Notes: generated by a model not told the origin, from the letters alone. A stretch of 64,000 nucleotides of DNA from Candidatus Promineifilum breve (GCF_900066015.1 NZ_LN890655.1:682001-746000); one strand, 5' to 3'. Positions 1-9,002 are shown, numbered from the stretch's first letter. Made by a program: numbers and translations.

Positions 1-1242
1 ATCCCCTTCTACGTGCCGCCGCTGCCCAAGGCGATCCTCGGCTACCGCTTTTCGCCGGTGGAGATATTCACCTGGGTCACGGCCGCCGCCTGGCTGGCCC
101 GTTCCGCGCTGGATGCCGGGCTGCCTCCCCGCCGGTGGGCGTTGGCCCGGCCACGGCTGGCAAGGGCCGATGTTGCCGTGCTGGCTTTCACGCTGATCGC
201 CACACTCTCCCTGCTCTTCACCGAACGGCGCGACGTGGCCCTGAGCGAATGGCGCGTGGTCATCCTGGAACCCGTCCTCTTCTACCTGTTGCTGCGGGCC
301 AGCCGGCCCAGCGCCAAAGAGTGGTGGGTCATCCTCGACGCCTTCGTCCTCAGCGGGCTGCTCGTGGCCGGCTACGGCCTGTGGCAATACGCCACCGGCC
401 AGAACCTGATCACGGCCGAGGGCGGCCTGATGCGCCTGCGCTCGATCTACGGTTCGCCCAACAACGTGGCCCTCTACCTCGACCGCTTGCTGCCGCTGCT
501 GCTGGCGATGGCGCTGCTGGGCAAGCAGGCCATCCACGGCCGCCGCCGACTCATCTATACGGTGGCGCTGCTGCCCATCGGTCTGACCATCCTCCTGACC
601 TTCAGCAAGGGGGCGCTCTTCCTGGGCGTTCCGGCGGCGGTGGTCGTGGTGTTCTGGGTCTGGCAACGGCGGGCCGGGCGGCGCGCCTGGCCGTGGGTGG
701 TCGCCGCGGCGCTGGCCGGGCTGGCCGCCATCATCATCGCCGGGCGCATCCCAGCCCTGGCCGCCCGCCTCGATCTGTTCGGCACGACCGGCGTCTTTCG
801 TCTCAACCTGTGGCGCGCGGCGGTCAACATGATCCGGGATCATCCCTGGTTCGGCGTCGGGCTGGACAACTTCCTCTACGCCTATCGCGGCCGTTACATC
901 CTCGATGCCGCCTGGCAGGAGCCGAACCTCAGCCACCCGCATAACGTCATCCTCGATTTCGCCACGCGCCTGGGGCTGCTGGGATTAGTGGCCGGGGGCT
1001 GGCTGATCTGGGAAGCGGGCCGGGCCACCCTGGGGGCTATTCGTCGCGCCGACGCGACGTGGTTGCCGGTGGCGGCGGGCATCGGCGGGCTGCTGGCGGC
1101 CATGTTGGCCCACGGCCTGGTCGACCATAGCTTTTTCCTGGTCGATCTGGCGTTTGTTTTCTTCCTGGCCTTGGGCGCGGCCGTCTGGCTGGGCGAACCA
1201 ACGGCCGTCAGCCGAGCAGAATTCGCTCCTCCGGAACGGTGA
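1..1242 (+). CDS. O-antigen ligase / polymerase-like membrane protein (5' partial)
   Basis: The reading frame is open to the first base, so the N-terminus lies outside the window. At least 413 codons are visible. The protein is almost entirely hydrophobic helices, with a larger extracytoplasmic loop in its second half carrying SHPHNVILDFATRLGLLG (near residue 305), the H-x(n)-GLxG pattern of the Wzy_C / WaaL family. That family polymerises or ligates undecaprenyl-linked glycans at the outer face of the membrane. No glycan gene is adjacent, so the substrate is unknown. The last 35 bp overlap the end of the convergent trkH-like gene. The family call is good; ligase versus polymerase cannot be decided. 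Confidence 0.82.
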   Translation: MPFYVPPLPKAILGYRFSPVEIFTWVTAAAWLARSALDAGLPPRRWALARPRLARADVAVLAFTLIATLSLLFTERRDVALSEWRVVILEPVLFYLLLRASRPSAKEWWVILDAFVLSGLLVAGYGLWQYATGQNLITAEGGLMRLRSIYGSPNNVALYLDRLLPLLLAMALLGKQAIHGRRRLIYTVALLPIGLTILLTFSKGALFLGVPAAVVVVFWVWQRRAGRRAWPWVVAAALAGLAAIIIAGRIPALAARLDLFGTTGVFRLNLWRAAVNMIRDHPWFGVGLDNFLYAYRGRYILDAAWQEPNLSHPHNVILDFATRLGLLGLVAGGWLIWEAGRATLGAIRRADATWLPVAAGIGGLLAAMLAHGLVDHSFFLVDLAFVFFLALGAAVWLGEPTAVSRAEFAPPER

Positions 1243-2635
1243 CCGCCGCCGGAACCAGCGGCCGGGCCAGGGCAACGATGATGGTCAGCGTGCCGACGCG
1301 GCCGAAGAACATCAGCCCGGCAATGAGCAACTGCCCAAATAAATCCAGACGCGGCGTCAGCCCCAACGAAAAGCCGCAGGTGGCAAAGGCCGATATCGCT
1401 TCGATCAACGCCGCGATCAAGGTGACATTTTCCTGGGTATAGAGCAATAGCCAGGTGACGACAATGATAGCCGCCGACGCCGCCGTCAAGATGGCCGTGG
1501 CCTTGAATAACAGCTCCATCGGCAGCGCCCGCCGGCCGACGACGATGGCGCTCCGGCCGCGCGCGAAATTCCAGAGGGCCAACACCAGGATGGCGAAGGT
1601 GCTGGTGGTGATGCCGCCGCCCGTGGAAGCCGGCGACGCGCCGATGAACATCAGGATCATCAGCAGAAAACCGTTGCCCGGCTCCAACTGGCTAAAATTG
1701 GCCGAAACCACAAAGCCGCTGGTACGGCTGGCGACGGAGTGGAAGAAAGACAGAAGGAGCAAACGCGGCACGCTCTCGCTGGCGAAGACGTTACGATAGC
1801 GATACTCCATCAGAAAAAACAGCAGCGTGCCGGCCACGATGAGCACGGCGGCCGTCGTCAAGGTGATCCGCGTATGCAGCGACAGCCGGCGCGTCCGTCG
1901 ATAGCGCAACAGATCGCTGATGACCGGGATGCCGATTCCGCCCAGGAAGATCAGAGCCGACAGGGTCAGCAGGGTCACCGTATCGGTTGGAAAGCCGGCC
2001 GCCGCCGTGGGCGATCCGGAGAACAGATCGAAACTGGCATTGGTGAAGGCCGATACCGAATGGAAGACGGCATAGTAGGCCGCCGGCCCGACGCCGTAGA
2101 TGGGCCACCAGGCCAGCCACAGGACGAACGCGCCGATCAGCTCGATGACGACAACGGCGATTAAAATGAGCGTGCTGAGTTTCAGAATCTGGCCGGATGA
2201 GATGAGACCCAGCGAATCGCGCAGCGTCAATCTTTCGGCGAATGTCACCGGCTTGCCCACCAGACGAAAGACGGTGACGGCGGCGATCATGAAGCCCAGG
2301 CCGCCCAGTTGCATGAGCACCATGAGAACGATTTGACCGAAGATAGATAGATCGAGGCCGGGGGTGATGATCGACAGGCCGGTCGTGGCCACGGCCGACA
2401 CCGCCGTAAAAAAGGCCTCGTTCAAGGCCAATGGCTCATTGGCCGCGCTGATCGGCAGCCACAGGAAAAACGTGCCGACCAGGACGATCAGCCCCAGGCC
2501 CGCAATCAGCCCCAAACTCCGCTCAGCCTGGCTCAGCCGCGGCGGTCGTTGCGACTGGGTAACGACGCGCGGGATCGGCCGCCGCGGGCGCGAAATCGCC
2601 GACCTGTCGGGCGGCTGGCCATCACGTTCAGCCAT
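1208..2635 (-). CDS. TrkH/KtrB-family potassium uptake channel subunit
   Basis: A 475-residue integral membrane protein with the repeated membrane-pore-membrane layout of TrkH/KtrB, including the pore-like segments SAVATTGLS, SAFTNASFDLF, VASRTSGF and AISAFATCGFSLG. These correspond to the four selectivity-filter loops, each with its conserved Gly or an equivalent. The chosen ATG at 2635 overlaps the upstream trkA-like stop by 8 bp, which suggests translational coupling; an in-frame start at 2686 would lie deep inside that gene. Together the two genes should form a K+ (or Na+-coupled K+) uptake system. Ktr versus Trk subtype is not settled. Confidence 0.9.
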   Translation of the reverse strand: MAERDGQPPDRSAISRPRRPIPRVVTQSQRPPRLSQAERSLGLIAGLGLIVLVGTFFLWLPISAANEPLALNEAFFTAVSAVATTGLSIITPGLDLSIFGQIVLMVLMQLGGLGFMIAAVTVFRLVGKPVTFAERLTLRDSLGLISSGQILKLSTLILIAVVVIELIGAFVLWLAWWPIYGVGPAAYYAVFHSVSAFTNASFDLFSGSPTAAAGFPTDTVTLLTLSALIFLGGIGIPVISDLLRYRRTRRLSLHTRITLTTAAVLIVAGTLLFFLMEYRYRNVFASESVPRLLLLSFFHSVASRTSGFVVSANFSQLEPGNGFLLMILMFIGASPASTGGGITTSTFAILVLALWNFARGRSAIVVGRRALPMELLFKATAILTAASAAIIVVTWLLLYTQENVTLIAALIEAISAFATCGFSLGLTPRLDLFGQLLIAGLMFFGRVGTLTIIVALARPLVPAAVTVPEERILLG

Positions 2636-3299
2636 CAGTTCGCCCGCTCGCCTGTAGCGCGGCGATAGACTCTTCGTGGCCGACAACCAGGAGTTCGTCG
2701 CCGGACGTCACGGCATACGCCGGGCCGGGGTTGATGATCAGTTCGCGCCCACTCAGCAGAACTATTTCCACATCGGCATGCGACGCCTGCAACTCCCCGA
2801 TGGTGCCGGAAAACGAGCGCGGCGGTCGCCATTTCACCGCCAGATAATTGCCGAAGCGCAGGTGGGCGCTCTGGCCGGCGCGGCCGGTCAGATGATAGGC
2901 GATGGCGCGCGCCGACTCGATGGTCGGGGCCACCACTTCATCCGCACCGATCCGCAGCAGTACGCGCCGGTCGCGATCCGACTGGGCCTCGCACACCACC
3001 CGCTTCACGCCCAACTCCTTGAGGGCCAAGGTGACCAGGACAGCCTGGGCCAGATCGCCGCCGATGGCGACGACGGCCGTTTCGAACGCCTCGATGCCCA
3101 GCGCGCGCAACGTTTCATCGTCAGTGGCGTCGAGAGCCACGATATCCTGAATGTTATCCGCCAACCGCTGCACGACGGCCGGATCGCGGTCGACGGCCAA
3201 CACCTCATTGCCCAAATCCAGCAGCGCCAGCGCCAGATTTTCGCCGAAACTATCCAGACCGATGATGATGAAATCGCGCCTGACCTGCTTTCGCGCCAT
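2628..3299 (-). CDS. TrkA/KtrA-family RCK regulatory subunit of potassium channel
   Basis: A 223-residue cytosolic protein. Residues 10-130 form the RCK-N Rossmann domain: strand FIIIGLDSFG (a GxxxxG nucleotide loop with Asp in place of the usual second Gly), the acidic strand end VLAVDRD, and a repeated Asp pattern in VALDATDDE. The C-terminal 80 residues fit an RCK-C (TrkA-C) ligand domain. These subunits form octameric rings that gate the channel encoded immediately downstream in response to ATP/ADP or NAD(H). The length matches KtrA (about 220) and not the duplicated E. coli TrkA (458). The ATG at 3299 follows a GAGGGA-like ribosome site. Confidence 0.9.
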   Translation of the reverse strand: MARKQVRRDFIIIGLDSFGENLALALLDLGNEVLAVDRDPAVVQRLADNIQDIVALDATDDETLRALGIEAFETAVVAIGGDLAQAVLVTLALKELGVKRVVCEAQSDRDRRVLLRIGADEVVAPTIESARAIAYHLTGRAGQSAHLRFGNYLAVKWRPPRSFSGTIGELQASHADVEIVLLSGRELIINPGPAYAVTSGDELLVVGHEESIAALQASGRTDG

Positions 3300-3382
3300 G
3301 AAGTCCCTCGTTTTGCGCCCCTTCCCGGCGACTGAACTAGTACGCTTGGCGTTAGAAGATGCTGAACCAATGCCCGCCGCGC

Positions 3383-3411
3383 TTCCAACGCGCCCCCATG
3401 TGGGTTACAAT
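3383..3411 (+). promoter_or_regulatory. Candidate promoter of the C39 peptidase pair
   Basis: The -10-like TACAAT lies at 3406-3411 and a weak -35-like TTCCAA at 3383-3388, separated by 17 bp. The -10 matches consensus at five of six positions, the -35 at only three. It lies 38 bp before the start codon at 3450 in the intergenic space between divergent genes. Confidence 0.35.
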
Positions 3412-3449
3412 CCTGCCCGGTCGGGCGCCGCAAACCGTCCGTCGAAGCT

Positions 3450-4787
3450 ATGCGAAGAAAAAAGCCGCTCCTGATCGTGGGCCTGCTGTTGGCAGGAATT
3501 ATAGCTGTTGGGCTGGCCCCGTCCATGTTACGGCGGTTGCCCACGCGCTACGCCATGCGCCTGCCCGCCCCGCTGCAAGCGCTGGCGCTGCCGGCCGATA
3601 CGACGCCGATCTTACCGACGGCCGTCGCGCCGCTGGCCGCCGCCGGGTTGCTGGCCGATGGGTTACCGCCGCCGGCCGTGGTCACCGCCGCCCCGCCGCC
3701 CAGCCCCACGCCCCAACCGCCGGCCGCGGGGGCCGTGGCGACGCCCACCATCGCTCCGACCATGACGCCGACCGTGCTGCCCACACCCACCCCCTGGCCC
3801 GTGCCGCCCGCCGTGCGTCTGTCCGGCGTCAGCCACGTCTTTCAGGAATGGAATAATTGCGGCCCGGCCACGATGGTCATGGCCCTGACCTACTTCGGCC
3901 GCGTCCATAGCCAGCGCGACACGGCGGCGATCCTGCGGCCCAATCCTGAAGATCGCAACGTCACCCCCCAGGAAATGGCCGCCTTCGTCAACACCCAGGA
4001 CGGCCTGCGGGCCACGGCGCGGCTGAACGGCGACCTTGACCTGCTCAAGCGCCTGATGGCCAACGACATCCCGGTCATCATCGAGATCGGCTTCGACCCG
4101 CCGGGCGAATACCAATGGCTGGGCTGGTACGGCCACTACCTGCTGCCGGTGGCCTACGACGACGCCGCCGGGCAGATCTGGGTCTATGATTCGTGGCTGG
4201 GCACGAGCGATGTGCCCCAGACCAACGCCGACCCCAACGGCCGCGATTTGAGCTACGACGATCTGGATGCCTATTGGGCGCAGTTCAACCGCTCTTACGT
4301 GGCCCTCTACCGGCCGGAGCAGGCGGAACTGGTGGCGCAGTTGATCGGCGAGGCGACGGCCGACGAAGCCATGTGGCAGGCCAGCCTCGACCGCGCCCAG
4401 GCCGAGGCCCAGACCGACGCCGGCAACCCGTTCTACTGGTTCAATCTGGGCACGAGCTACAACGCCCTGGGCCAGTATGACAAGGCGGCGCTGGCCTTCG
4501 ATCAGGCGCGGGCCATTGGCTTGCCCTGGCGCATGTTGTGGTATCAGTTCGGCCCCTATGAGGCGTATTACCACGCCGGCCGCTACGACGACGTGGTGTT
4601 GCTGGCCGAGACGACGCTCCAGGATCGGCCGTATTTCGAGGAATCATACTACTACCTGGGGTTGGCGCAGGCCGCCCTGGGCGATCAACAAGCCGCCCGC
4701 CAAAATCTGGAACTGGCCGCGGCCTTTAACCCCAACTTCGCCCCGGCCCAGGAGGCCCTGACGGAGTTGGCCGCGCCCGGCGGCTAA
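3450..4787 (+). CDS. Membrane-anchored C39-like cysteine peptidase with TPR repeats (copy 1)
   Basis: A 445-residue protein. Residues 5-25 are a signal anchor. Residues 50-120 are a Pro/Thr/Ala-rich linker typical of exported proteins. Residues 127-290 are a papain-like C39 (peptidase C39_2) domain with catalytic Cys137 in WNNCGPA, His229 in WYGHYLLP and Asp247 in YDSWLG. Residues 330-440 hold about three TPR units. C39 domains cleave double-glycine leaders or, as stand-alone exported enzymes, act on unknown peptides. It is followed 28 bp later by a paralogue with the same order of domains. The triad is intact, so activity is likely; the substrate is unknown. Confidence 0.85.
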   Translation: MRRKKPLLIVGLLLAGIIAVGLAPSMLRRLPTRYAMRLPAPLQALALPADTTPILPTAVAPLAAAGLLADGLPPPAVVTAAPPPSPTPQPPAAGAVATPTIAPTMTPTVLPTPTPWPVPPAVRLSGVSHVFQEWNNCGPATMVMALTYFGRVHSQRDTAAILRPNPEDRNVTPQEMAAFVNTQDGLRATARLNGDLDLLKRLMANDIPVIIEIGFDPPGEYQWLGWYGHYLLPVAYDDAAGQIWVYDSWLGTSDVPQTNADPNGRDLSYDDLDAYWAQFNRSYVALYRPEQAELVAQLIGEATADEAMWQASLDRAQAEAQTDAGNPFYWFNLGTSYNALGQYDKAALAFDQARAIGLPWRMLWYQFGPYEAYYHAGRYDDVVLLAETTLQDRPYFEESYYYLGLAQAALGDQQAARQNLELAAAFNPNFAPAQEALTELAAPGG

Positions 4788-4815
4788 GGCCGGCCGCGAT
4801 GGAAAGATAAAAATT

Positions 4816-6228
4816 ATGCGTAAACGAACGAAAACAATCATCCTGCTCGTCGCTGTGGGGCAGATGCTCATCATTCTGGGGCTGCTGGCCCTCCCCACGA
4901 TTGTGCAGGCCATTCCCGGCCGCTACCGGGTGTGGCTCCAGGAAAACCAGCCGGCCCTCAGCGACATCACCGAGGGAGTGATCGATCGGGTCGCCCCGGT
5001 GGCCGAAGCCCTGCCCGCGGCCCAACAGCCGGCGGCCGATGCGGTGGACATCGCCTCGCTCGTCGCCGCCCAGCCGGTGGGCACGACCGGCGACGCGGCG
5101 TCGGATGAGCTGATCGCCGTGCCGCAGGCGGCCACGGCCACCCCGGCCATCGCCGAACCGACGGCCGCGCCGACGCTGGCCGCCGACACGCCCACCCCAG
5201 CGGCCACCAACACCCCCGCCCCCACCCCGACGCCCATGCCCCTGCCCGAGCGGGTGGTGCTGGAAGGGATGAGCGTGGTCAAGCAGTCGTTCAACAATTG
5301 CGGCCCGGCCAATCTGACCCAGGTGTTGAACTGGTACGGCTCGACGATTACTCAGGAAGACGTGGCCTCCTACCTGAAGCCCAACCCGGAAGACCGCAAC
5401 GTCAGCCCGTGGCAAATCTCGGATTATGTCAACGAGCAAGTGTCGGGCTATAAGGCCATCACTCGCAGCGGCGGCGATCTGGAGATGATCAAGCGCTTCC
5501 TGGCCGCCGGCTTCCCGGTGGTCATCGAGAAGGGGTACGAGTTGCCGGATTCGGGCTGGTGGGGCCATTATCTGACCCTCTATGGCTACGATGACGAGCT
5601 GGAAGAGCTGTATAGCCAGGACTCCTACCTCGGCCCGTTCGACGGCAGCGGCCGCACCGACGCCTACCGCGACTTTCTGCCCTTCTGGCAGCAGTTCAAC
5701 AACACCTTCTACATCGTCTACCGGCCGGAGCAGGAAGAGACCGTGGCCGCGCTGATGGGCGCGGACATGTTCGACGACCTCAAGATGTGGCAGAAGGTGG
5801 CCGCCATCGCCGAAGAAGAGACCACCGAACGGCCGAACGATGTCTTCTCCTGGTTCAATCTGGGCACGGCCCTGACCCGCATGGGCAGCCTGACCGGCGA
5901 GGCGCAATATTACCAGGGCGGCGCGCAGGCCTTCGACAAGGCGCGCGAACTCGGCCTGCCGCCGCGCATGTTGTGGTATCAGTTCGAGCCGTACCTGGCC
6001 TATTTGCGAACCGACCGCTACCAGGACATCGTCGATCTGGCCGACGCCACGCTGGAGACGCAGGGCGGCCGTAACGTCGAGGAGACTTTCTGGTACAAGG
6101 GACACGCCCTGGCCTATCTGGGCGACATCAGCGGGGCCATCACCGCCTATCAAACCTCGCTGTCGGTCAACGCCAATTTCTATCCGGCGCAGTGGTCGCT
6201 CGATTCATTGCAGGGCACGGGCGGCTAG
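4816..6228 (+). CDS. Membrane-anchored C39-like cysteine peptidase with TPR repeats (copy 2)
   Basis: A 470-residue paralogue of the preceding gene. It has a signal anchor at 8-30, a longer low-complexity linker (about 45-145, rich in Ala, Pro and Thr), and a C39 domain with Cys162 in FNNCGPAN, His251 in WWGHYL and Asp269 in YSQDSYLG, followed by TPRs. The motif NPEDRNV is shared word for word with copy 1, and both retain GRY after the anchor, so this is a tandem duplication that diverged mainly in the linker. It probably shares the transcript of copy 1; the transcript ends at the palindrome at 6256-6299. An ATG follows a weak GGAAAG ribosome site. Confidence 0.85.
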   Translation: MRKRTKTIILLVAVGQMLIILGLLALPTIVQAIPGRYRVWLQENQPALSDITEGVIDRVAPVAEALPAAQQPAADAVDIASLVAAQPVGTTGDAASDELIAVPQAATATPAIAEPTAAPTLAADTPTPAATNTPAPTPTPMPLPERVVLEGMSVVKQSFNNCGPANLTQVLNWYGSTITQEDVASYLKPNPEDRNVSPWQISDYVNEQVSGYKAITRSGGDLEMIKRFLAAGFPVVIEKGYELPDSGWWGHYLTLYGYDDELEELYSQDSYLGPFDGSGRTDAYRDFLPFWQQFNNTFYIVYRPEQEETVAALMGADMFDDLKMWQKVAAIAEEETTERPNDVFSWFNLGTALTRMGSLTGEAQYYQGGAQAFDKARELGLPPRMLWYQFEPYLAYLRTDRYQDIVDLADATLETQGGRNVEETFWYKGHALAYLGDISGAITAYQTSLSVNANFYPAQWSLDSLQGTGG

Positions 6229-6255
6229 TATTCGCTCTTATTATTGCCCATAGCC

Positions 6256-6305
6256 GGGCCAGACCTGTCAGGTCTTCGAAGACCTGACAGGTCTGGCCCT
6301 TTTTA
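6256..6305 (+). terminator. Perfect 44-bp palindrome followed by T-run
   Basis: The arms 6256-6277 and 6278-6299 are exact reverse complements (22 bp each, beginning GGGCCAGACCTGTCAGGTCT) with no unpaired loop bases. TTTTTATT follows. It works on paper as a Rho-independent terminator for the C39 pair. The inner AGACCTGTCAGGTCT is itself a near palindrome, so this looks like a repeat element recruited as a terminator. Confidence 0.8.
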
Positions 6306-6312
6306 TTATCCT

Positions 6313-6343
6313 TTGGCAGATCGCCCCCCACTCGCGCTATAAT
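6313..6343 (+). promoter_or_regulatory. Candidate promoter of P5C dehydrogenase operon
   Basis: A perfect TATAAT lies at 6338-6343. TTGGCA at 6313-6318 is a four-to-five-of-six -35 match, but the spacer is 19 bp, longer than ideal. It sits just after the upstream terminator and about 90 bp before the start codon at 6434. Confidence 0.45.
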
Positions 6344-6433
6344 ACGAGGCAGCGGCAACATGAATCGTCCCGCGCCCAGGCATCCGCCTGTTCGTTTCCA
6401 CCCAATCCCACCATACCATCTGAGGAGTTTTCG

Positions 6434-7996
6434 ATGACCCAGGAACAACGATTTAAGGTTACGTATTCGACGCTGGCAAGTCCCGACCCCGAACTGCATC
6501 GTCGCTACGACGAAGCCGTGGCCGACTTTCGCCAACATGCGGGTGAGACCTTTCCCATGTTGATCAACGGCGAAAAGCGCTTCGCCGCCGAGACCTTCGC
6601 CAAAGTCAGCCCGACCGACACGAGCATGGTCATGGGCTACTTCCAGAAAGGCACAGCGCAGGACGCCAATGACGCCGTGGCCGCGGCCAAGGCCGCTTTC
6701 CCCGCCTGGCGCGATACGCCCTGGCAGGAGCGGGTGACGATTTTGCGCCGCGCCGCCGATTTGCTGAGCGACCGCCTGTTCAAGATGGGCGCGATTATGA
6801 GCCTGGAGGTCGGCAAGAACCGGCTGGAGGCGATGGGCGACGTGGAGGAGACGGCCGACCTCATCCGCTACAATTGCGACGCGATGGAGGCCAACAACGG
6901 CTTCACCCGCCCGCTGAAAAACGAGAGCGAGAAGCACCACAACACCAGCGTCCTCAAGCCCTATGGCGTCTGGGTGGTCATCGCCCCGTTCAACTTCCCC
7001 GGCGCGCTGGCCGGCGGCCCCAGCGGCGCGGCCCTGGTGGCCGGCAACACGGTCGTCTTTAAGCCCGCCACCGATACGTCCTACACCGGCTGGCTGCTGG
7101 CCGAGGCGTTGCACGAGGCGGGCATCCCGGCCGGCGTGTTCAACTTCGTCACCGGCGGCGGCCGCAGCGTGGGCCAGACGCTGGTCGACCATCCCGACGT
7201 GGCCGGTATCACCTTCACCGGCAGCTACGACGTCGGCATGAATATCCTGCGCTCCTTCACCACCGGCCGGTATCCGCGGCCGTGCGTGGCCGAGATGGGC
7301 GGCAAGAACCCGGTCATCATCAGCAACAAGGCCGACCTGGACAAGGCGGCGATGGGCTGTATGCGCTCGGCCTTCGGCCTGCAGGGGCAAAAATGTTCGG
7401 CCCTGTCGCGCATCTACGTCCACAAGGACGTGAAGGACGCCTTCATGGAGAAGTTCCTCGATCTGACGTCGAAGATCAACGTCGGCGACCCGACCAACCA
7501 GCAAAACTGGATGGGGCCGGTTATCAACAAGAGCGCCCTCGATGATTACATGGGCTTTGTCGATGACCTGCGCCAACACGGCGACATCGTCTTCGGCGGC
7601 AAGCGAGTGGATGAGAGCGGCTACTACGTCGCCCCGACCATTGCCGACAACGTGCCGGACGATCACGCCCTCTGGAAGCAGGAGATGTTCCTGCCCATCG
7701 TCATGGTCCAGCCGTTCGAGGATTTCGACGAAGCCATGAAGAAGGCCAACGACGTGGAATACGGCCTGACCGCCGGCTTCTTCAGCGAGGACGAGGACGA
7801 GATTCAGTGGTTCCTGGACAACACCGAGGCGGGCGTCCTCTACGTCAACCGCAGCAGCGGCGCGACCACCGGCGCCTGGCCGGGCTACCAATCCTTCGGC
7901 GGCTGGAAGGGCAGCGGCTCCACCGGCAAGGCCGCGGGCAGCTTCTACTACGTCCAGCAGTACATGAAGGAACAAAGCCAGACAATTGTTGATTAG
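6434..7996 (+). CDS. pruA: L-glutamate gamma-semialdehyde (1-pyrroline-5-carboxylate) dehydrogenase
   Basis: A 520-residue aldehyde dehydrogenase of the RocA/PruA (P5CDH) group. It oxidises glutamate-5-semialdehyde to glutamate with NAD+, the last step of proline and arginine/ornithine breakdown. Seen: PFNFPGAL (residues 185-192), the NAD loop FTGSYDVG, general base Glu287 in EMGGKNP, catalytic Cys321 in GQKCSA, and the C-terminal TGAWPGYQSFGGWKGSGSTG region typical of P5CDH. Length is normal for single-function P5CDH. GAGGAG sits 8 bp before the ATG. No proline dehydrogenase is in the window; the downstream cluster suggests a wider amino-acid catabolic role. Confidence 0.92.
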   Translation: MTQEQRFKVTYSTLASPDPELHRRYDEAVADFRQHAGETFPMLINGEKRFAAETFAKVSPTDTSMVMGYFQKGTAQDANDAVAAAKAAFPAWRDTPWQERVTILRRAADLLSDRLFKMGAIMSLEVGKNRLEAMGDVEETADLIRYNCDAMEANNGFTRPLKNESEKHHNTSVLKPYGVWVVIAPFNFPGALAGGPSGAALVAGNTVVFKPATDTSYTGWLLAEALHEAGIPAGVFNFVTGGGRSVGQTLVDHPDVAGITFTGSYDVGMNILRSFTTGRYPRPCVAEMGGKNPVIISNKADLDKAAMGCMRSAFGLQGQKCSALSRIYVHKDVKDAFMEKFLDLTSKINVGDPTNQQNWMGPVINKSALDDYMGFVDDLRQHGDIVFGGKRVDESGYYVAPTIADNVPDDHALWKQEMFLPIVMVQPFEDFDEAMKKANDVEYGLTAGFFSEDEDEIQWFLDNTEAGVLYVNRSSGATTGAWPGYQSFGGWKGSGSTGKAAGSFYYVQQYMKEQSQTIVD

Positions 7997-7998
7997 TG

Positions 7999-8070
7999 TA
8001 TAGTGGGTAGTGGGCAGTGGACAGTGGGCAGTAATACTGCCCACTATCCACTGTCCACTGTCCACTGTCC
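7999..8070. repeat. Short GTGGACAGTGG-type repeat forming an inverted repeat
   Basis: Tandem variants of AGTGGGCAGTGGACAGTGGG (about 8011-8031) are followed after AATA by their complement ACTGCCCACTATCCACTGTCC with further CACTGTCC units to 8070. It fills the gap between pruA and the CoA-transferase gene and can fold into a long hairpin. GTGGACAGTGG units of this kind are dispersed intergenic repeats in several bacterial genomes; I cannot test copy number beyond this window. Confidence 0.75.
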
Positions 8071-8078
8071 TCCCCCCC

Positions 8079-9002
8079 ATGACAAATACCGGCAAACTCA
8101 TGACCATGCGCGAGGCCGTCGGCCGTTTCGTTGACGACGGCGCGACGCTCGCCATCGAGGGCTTCACCGCCTTCATCTGCTTCGCCGCCGCCCACGAGAT
8201 CATCCGCCAGCACAAGCGCGATCTGGTGCTCTGTCGCCTGACGCCCGATCTCATCTATGACCAGATGATCGCCGCCGGCGTGGCGTCGAAGCTCGTCTTC
8301 AGCTATTTGGGCAATCCCGGCGTGGGCAGCCTGCACTGCATCCGCCGCGCCGTCGAGCAAAGCGTGCCCCGGCCGCTGGCCATCGAGGAGTATTCCCACT
8401 TCGGTATGGTCGGCCGCTACATGGCCGGCGCGGCCGATTTGCCCTTCTTCCCCCTGCGTAGCTATCTGGGCAGCGACATGCCCGCCGCCAACGAGCGCAT
8501 CCAGTTCGTCGATAGCCCCTATGGCGACGGGCCGATCGCCGTCGTGCCGCCGCTGAAGCCCGACGTGACCTTTGTCCACGCCCAGCGCGCCGACGCCCAC
8601 GGCAACACCCACCTGTGGGGGCTATTGGGCACGCAGAAGGAAGTCGCCTTTGCATCCAAGAAGGTGATCGTCGTGGTCGAGGAGATCGTTGACGAGGAAG
8701 TCATCCGCCGCGACCCGAACCGCACCCTCATCCCCGGGTTGATCGTCGATGCCGTCGTCCACGAAGCGTATGGCGCGCATCCCAGCTACGTCCAGGGCTA
8801 CTACGACCGCGACAACGACTTCTACCTGAAATGGGACGAATGGTCGCGCGACCAGGCGACGACGGAAGCGTGGCTGGCGGAGTGGGTCTATGGCGTGGCC
8901 GACCGCGCCGCCTATCTGGCCAAGCTCGGCGGCGACACGCTCGACCGCCTGGCCCCCGGCCGGCTGGAAGCCGATCCCGTCAACTACGGCCGCTACGGCT
9001 AA
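8079..9002 (+). CDS. CoA-transferase subunit A (glutaconate/3-oxoadipate type)
   Basis: A 307-residue class I CoA-transferase alpha subunit: G-rich N-terminal segment after MREAVGRFVDDGATLAIEGF, then the Rossmann-like body with DVTFVHAQRADAHGN (around residues 168-182), characteristic of GctA/CatI proteins. These enzymes move CoA between acyl donors and carboxylic acids through a glutamyl-CoA intermediate on the partner subunit, here probably the gene at 10218. The ATG at 8079 was chosen because the longer frame would begin inside the upstream repeat. Substrate cannot be told from sequence; the adjacent dehydrogenase and aminotransferase point to amino-acid-derived acids. Confidence 0.85.
   Translation: MTNTGKLMTMREAVGRFVDDGATLAIEGFTAFICFAAAHEIIRQHKRDLVLCRLTPDLIYDQMIAAGVASKLVFSYLGNPGVGSLHCIRRAVEQSVPRPLAIEEYSHFGMVGRYMAGAADLPFFPLRSYLGSDMPAANERIQFVDSPYGDGPIAVVPPLKPDVTFVHAQRADAHGNTHLWGLLGTQKEVAFASKKVIVVVEEIVDEEVIRRDPNRTLIPGLIVDAVVHEAYGAHPSYVQGYYDRDNDFYLKWDEWSRDQATTEAWLAEWVYGVADRAAYLAKLGGDTLDRLAPGRLEADPVNYGRYG

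Noticed and set aside
7999-8070. CRISPR array
   Set aside because: The units are short, immediately adjacent and lack unique spacers of similar length. No cas gene is in the window.
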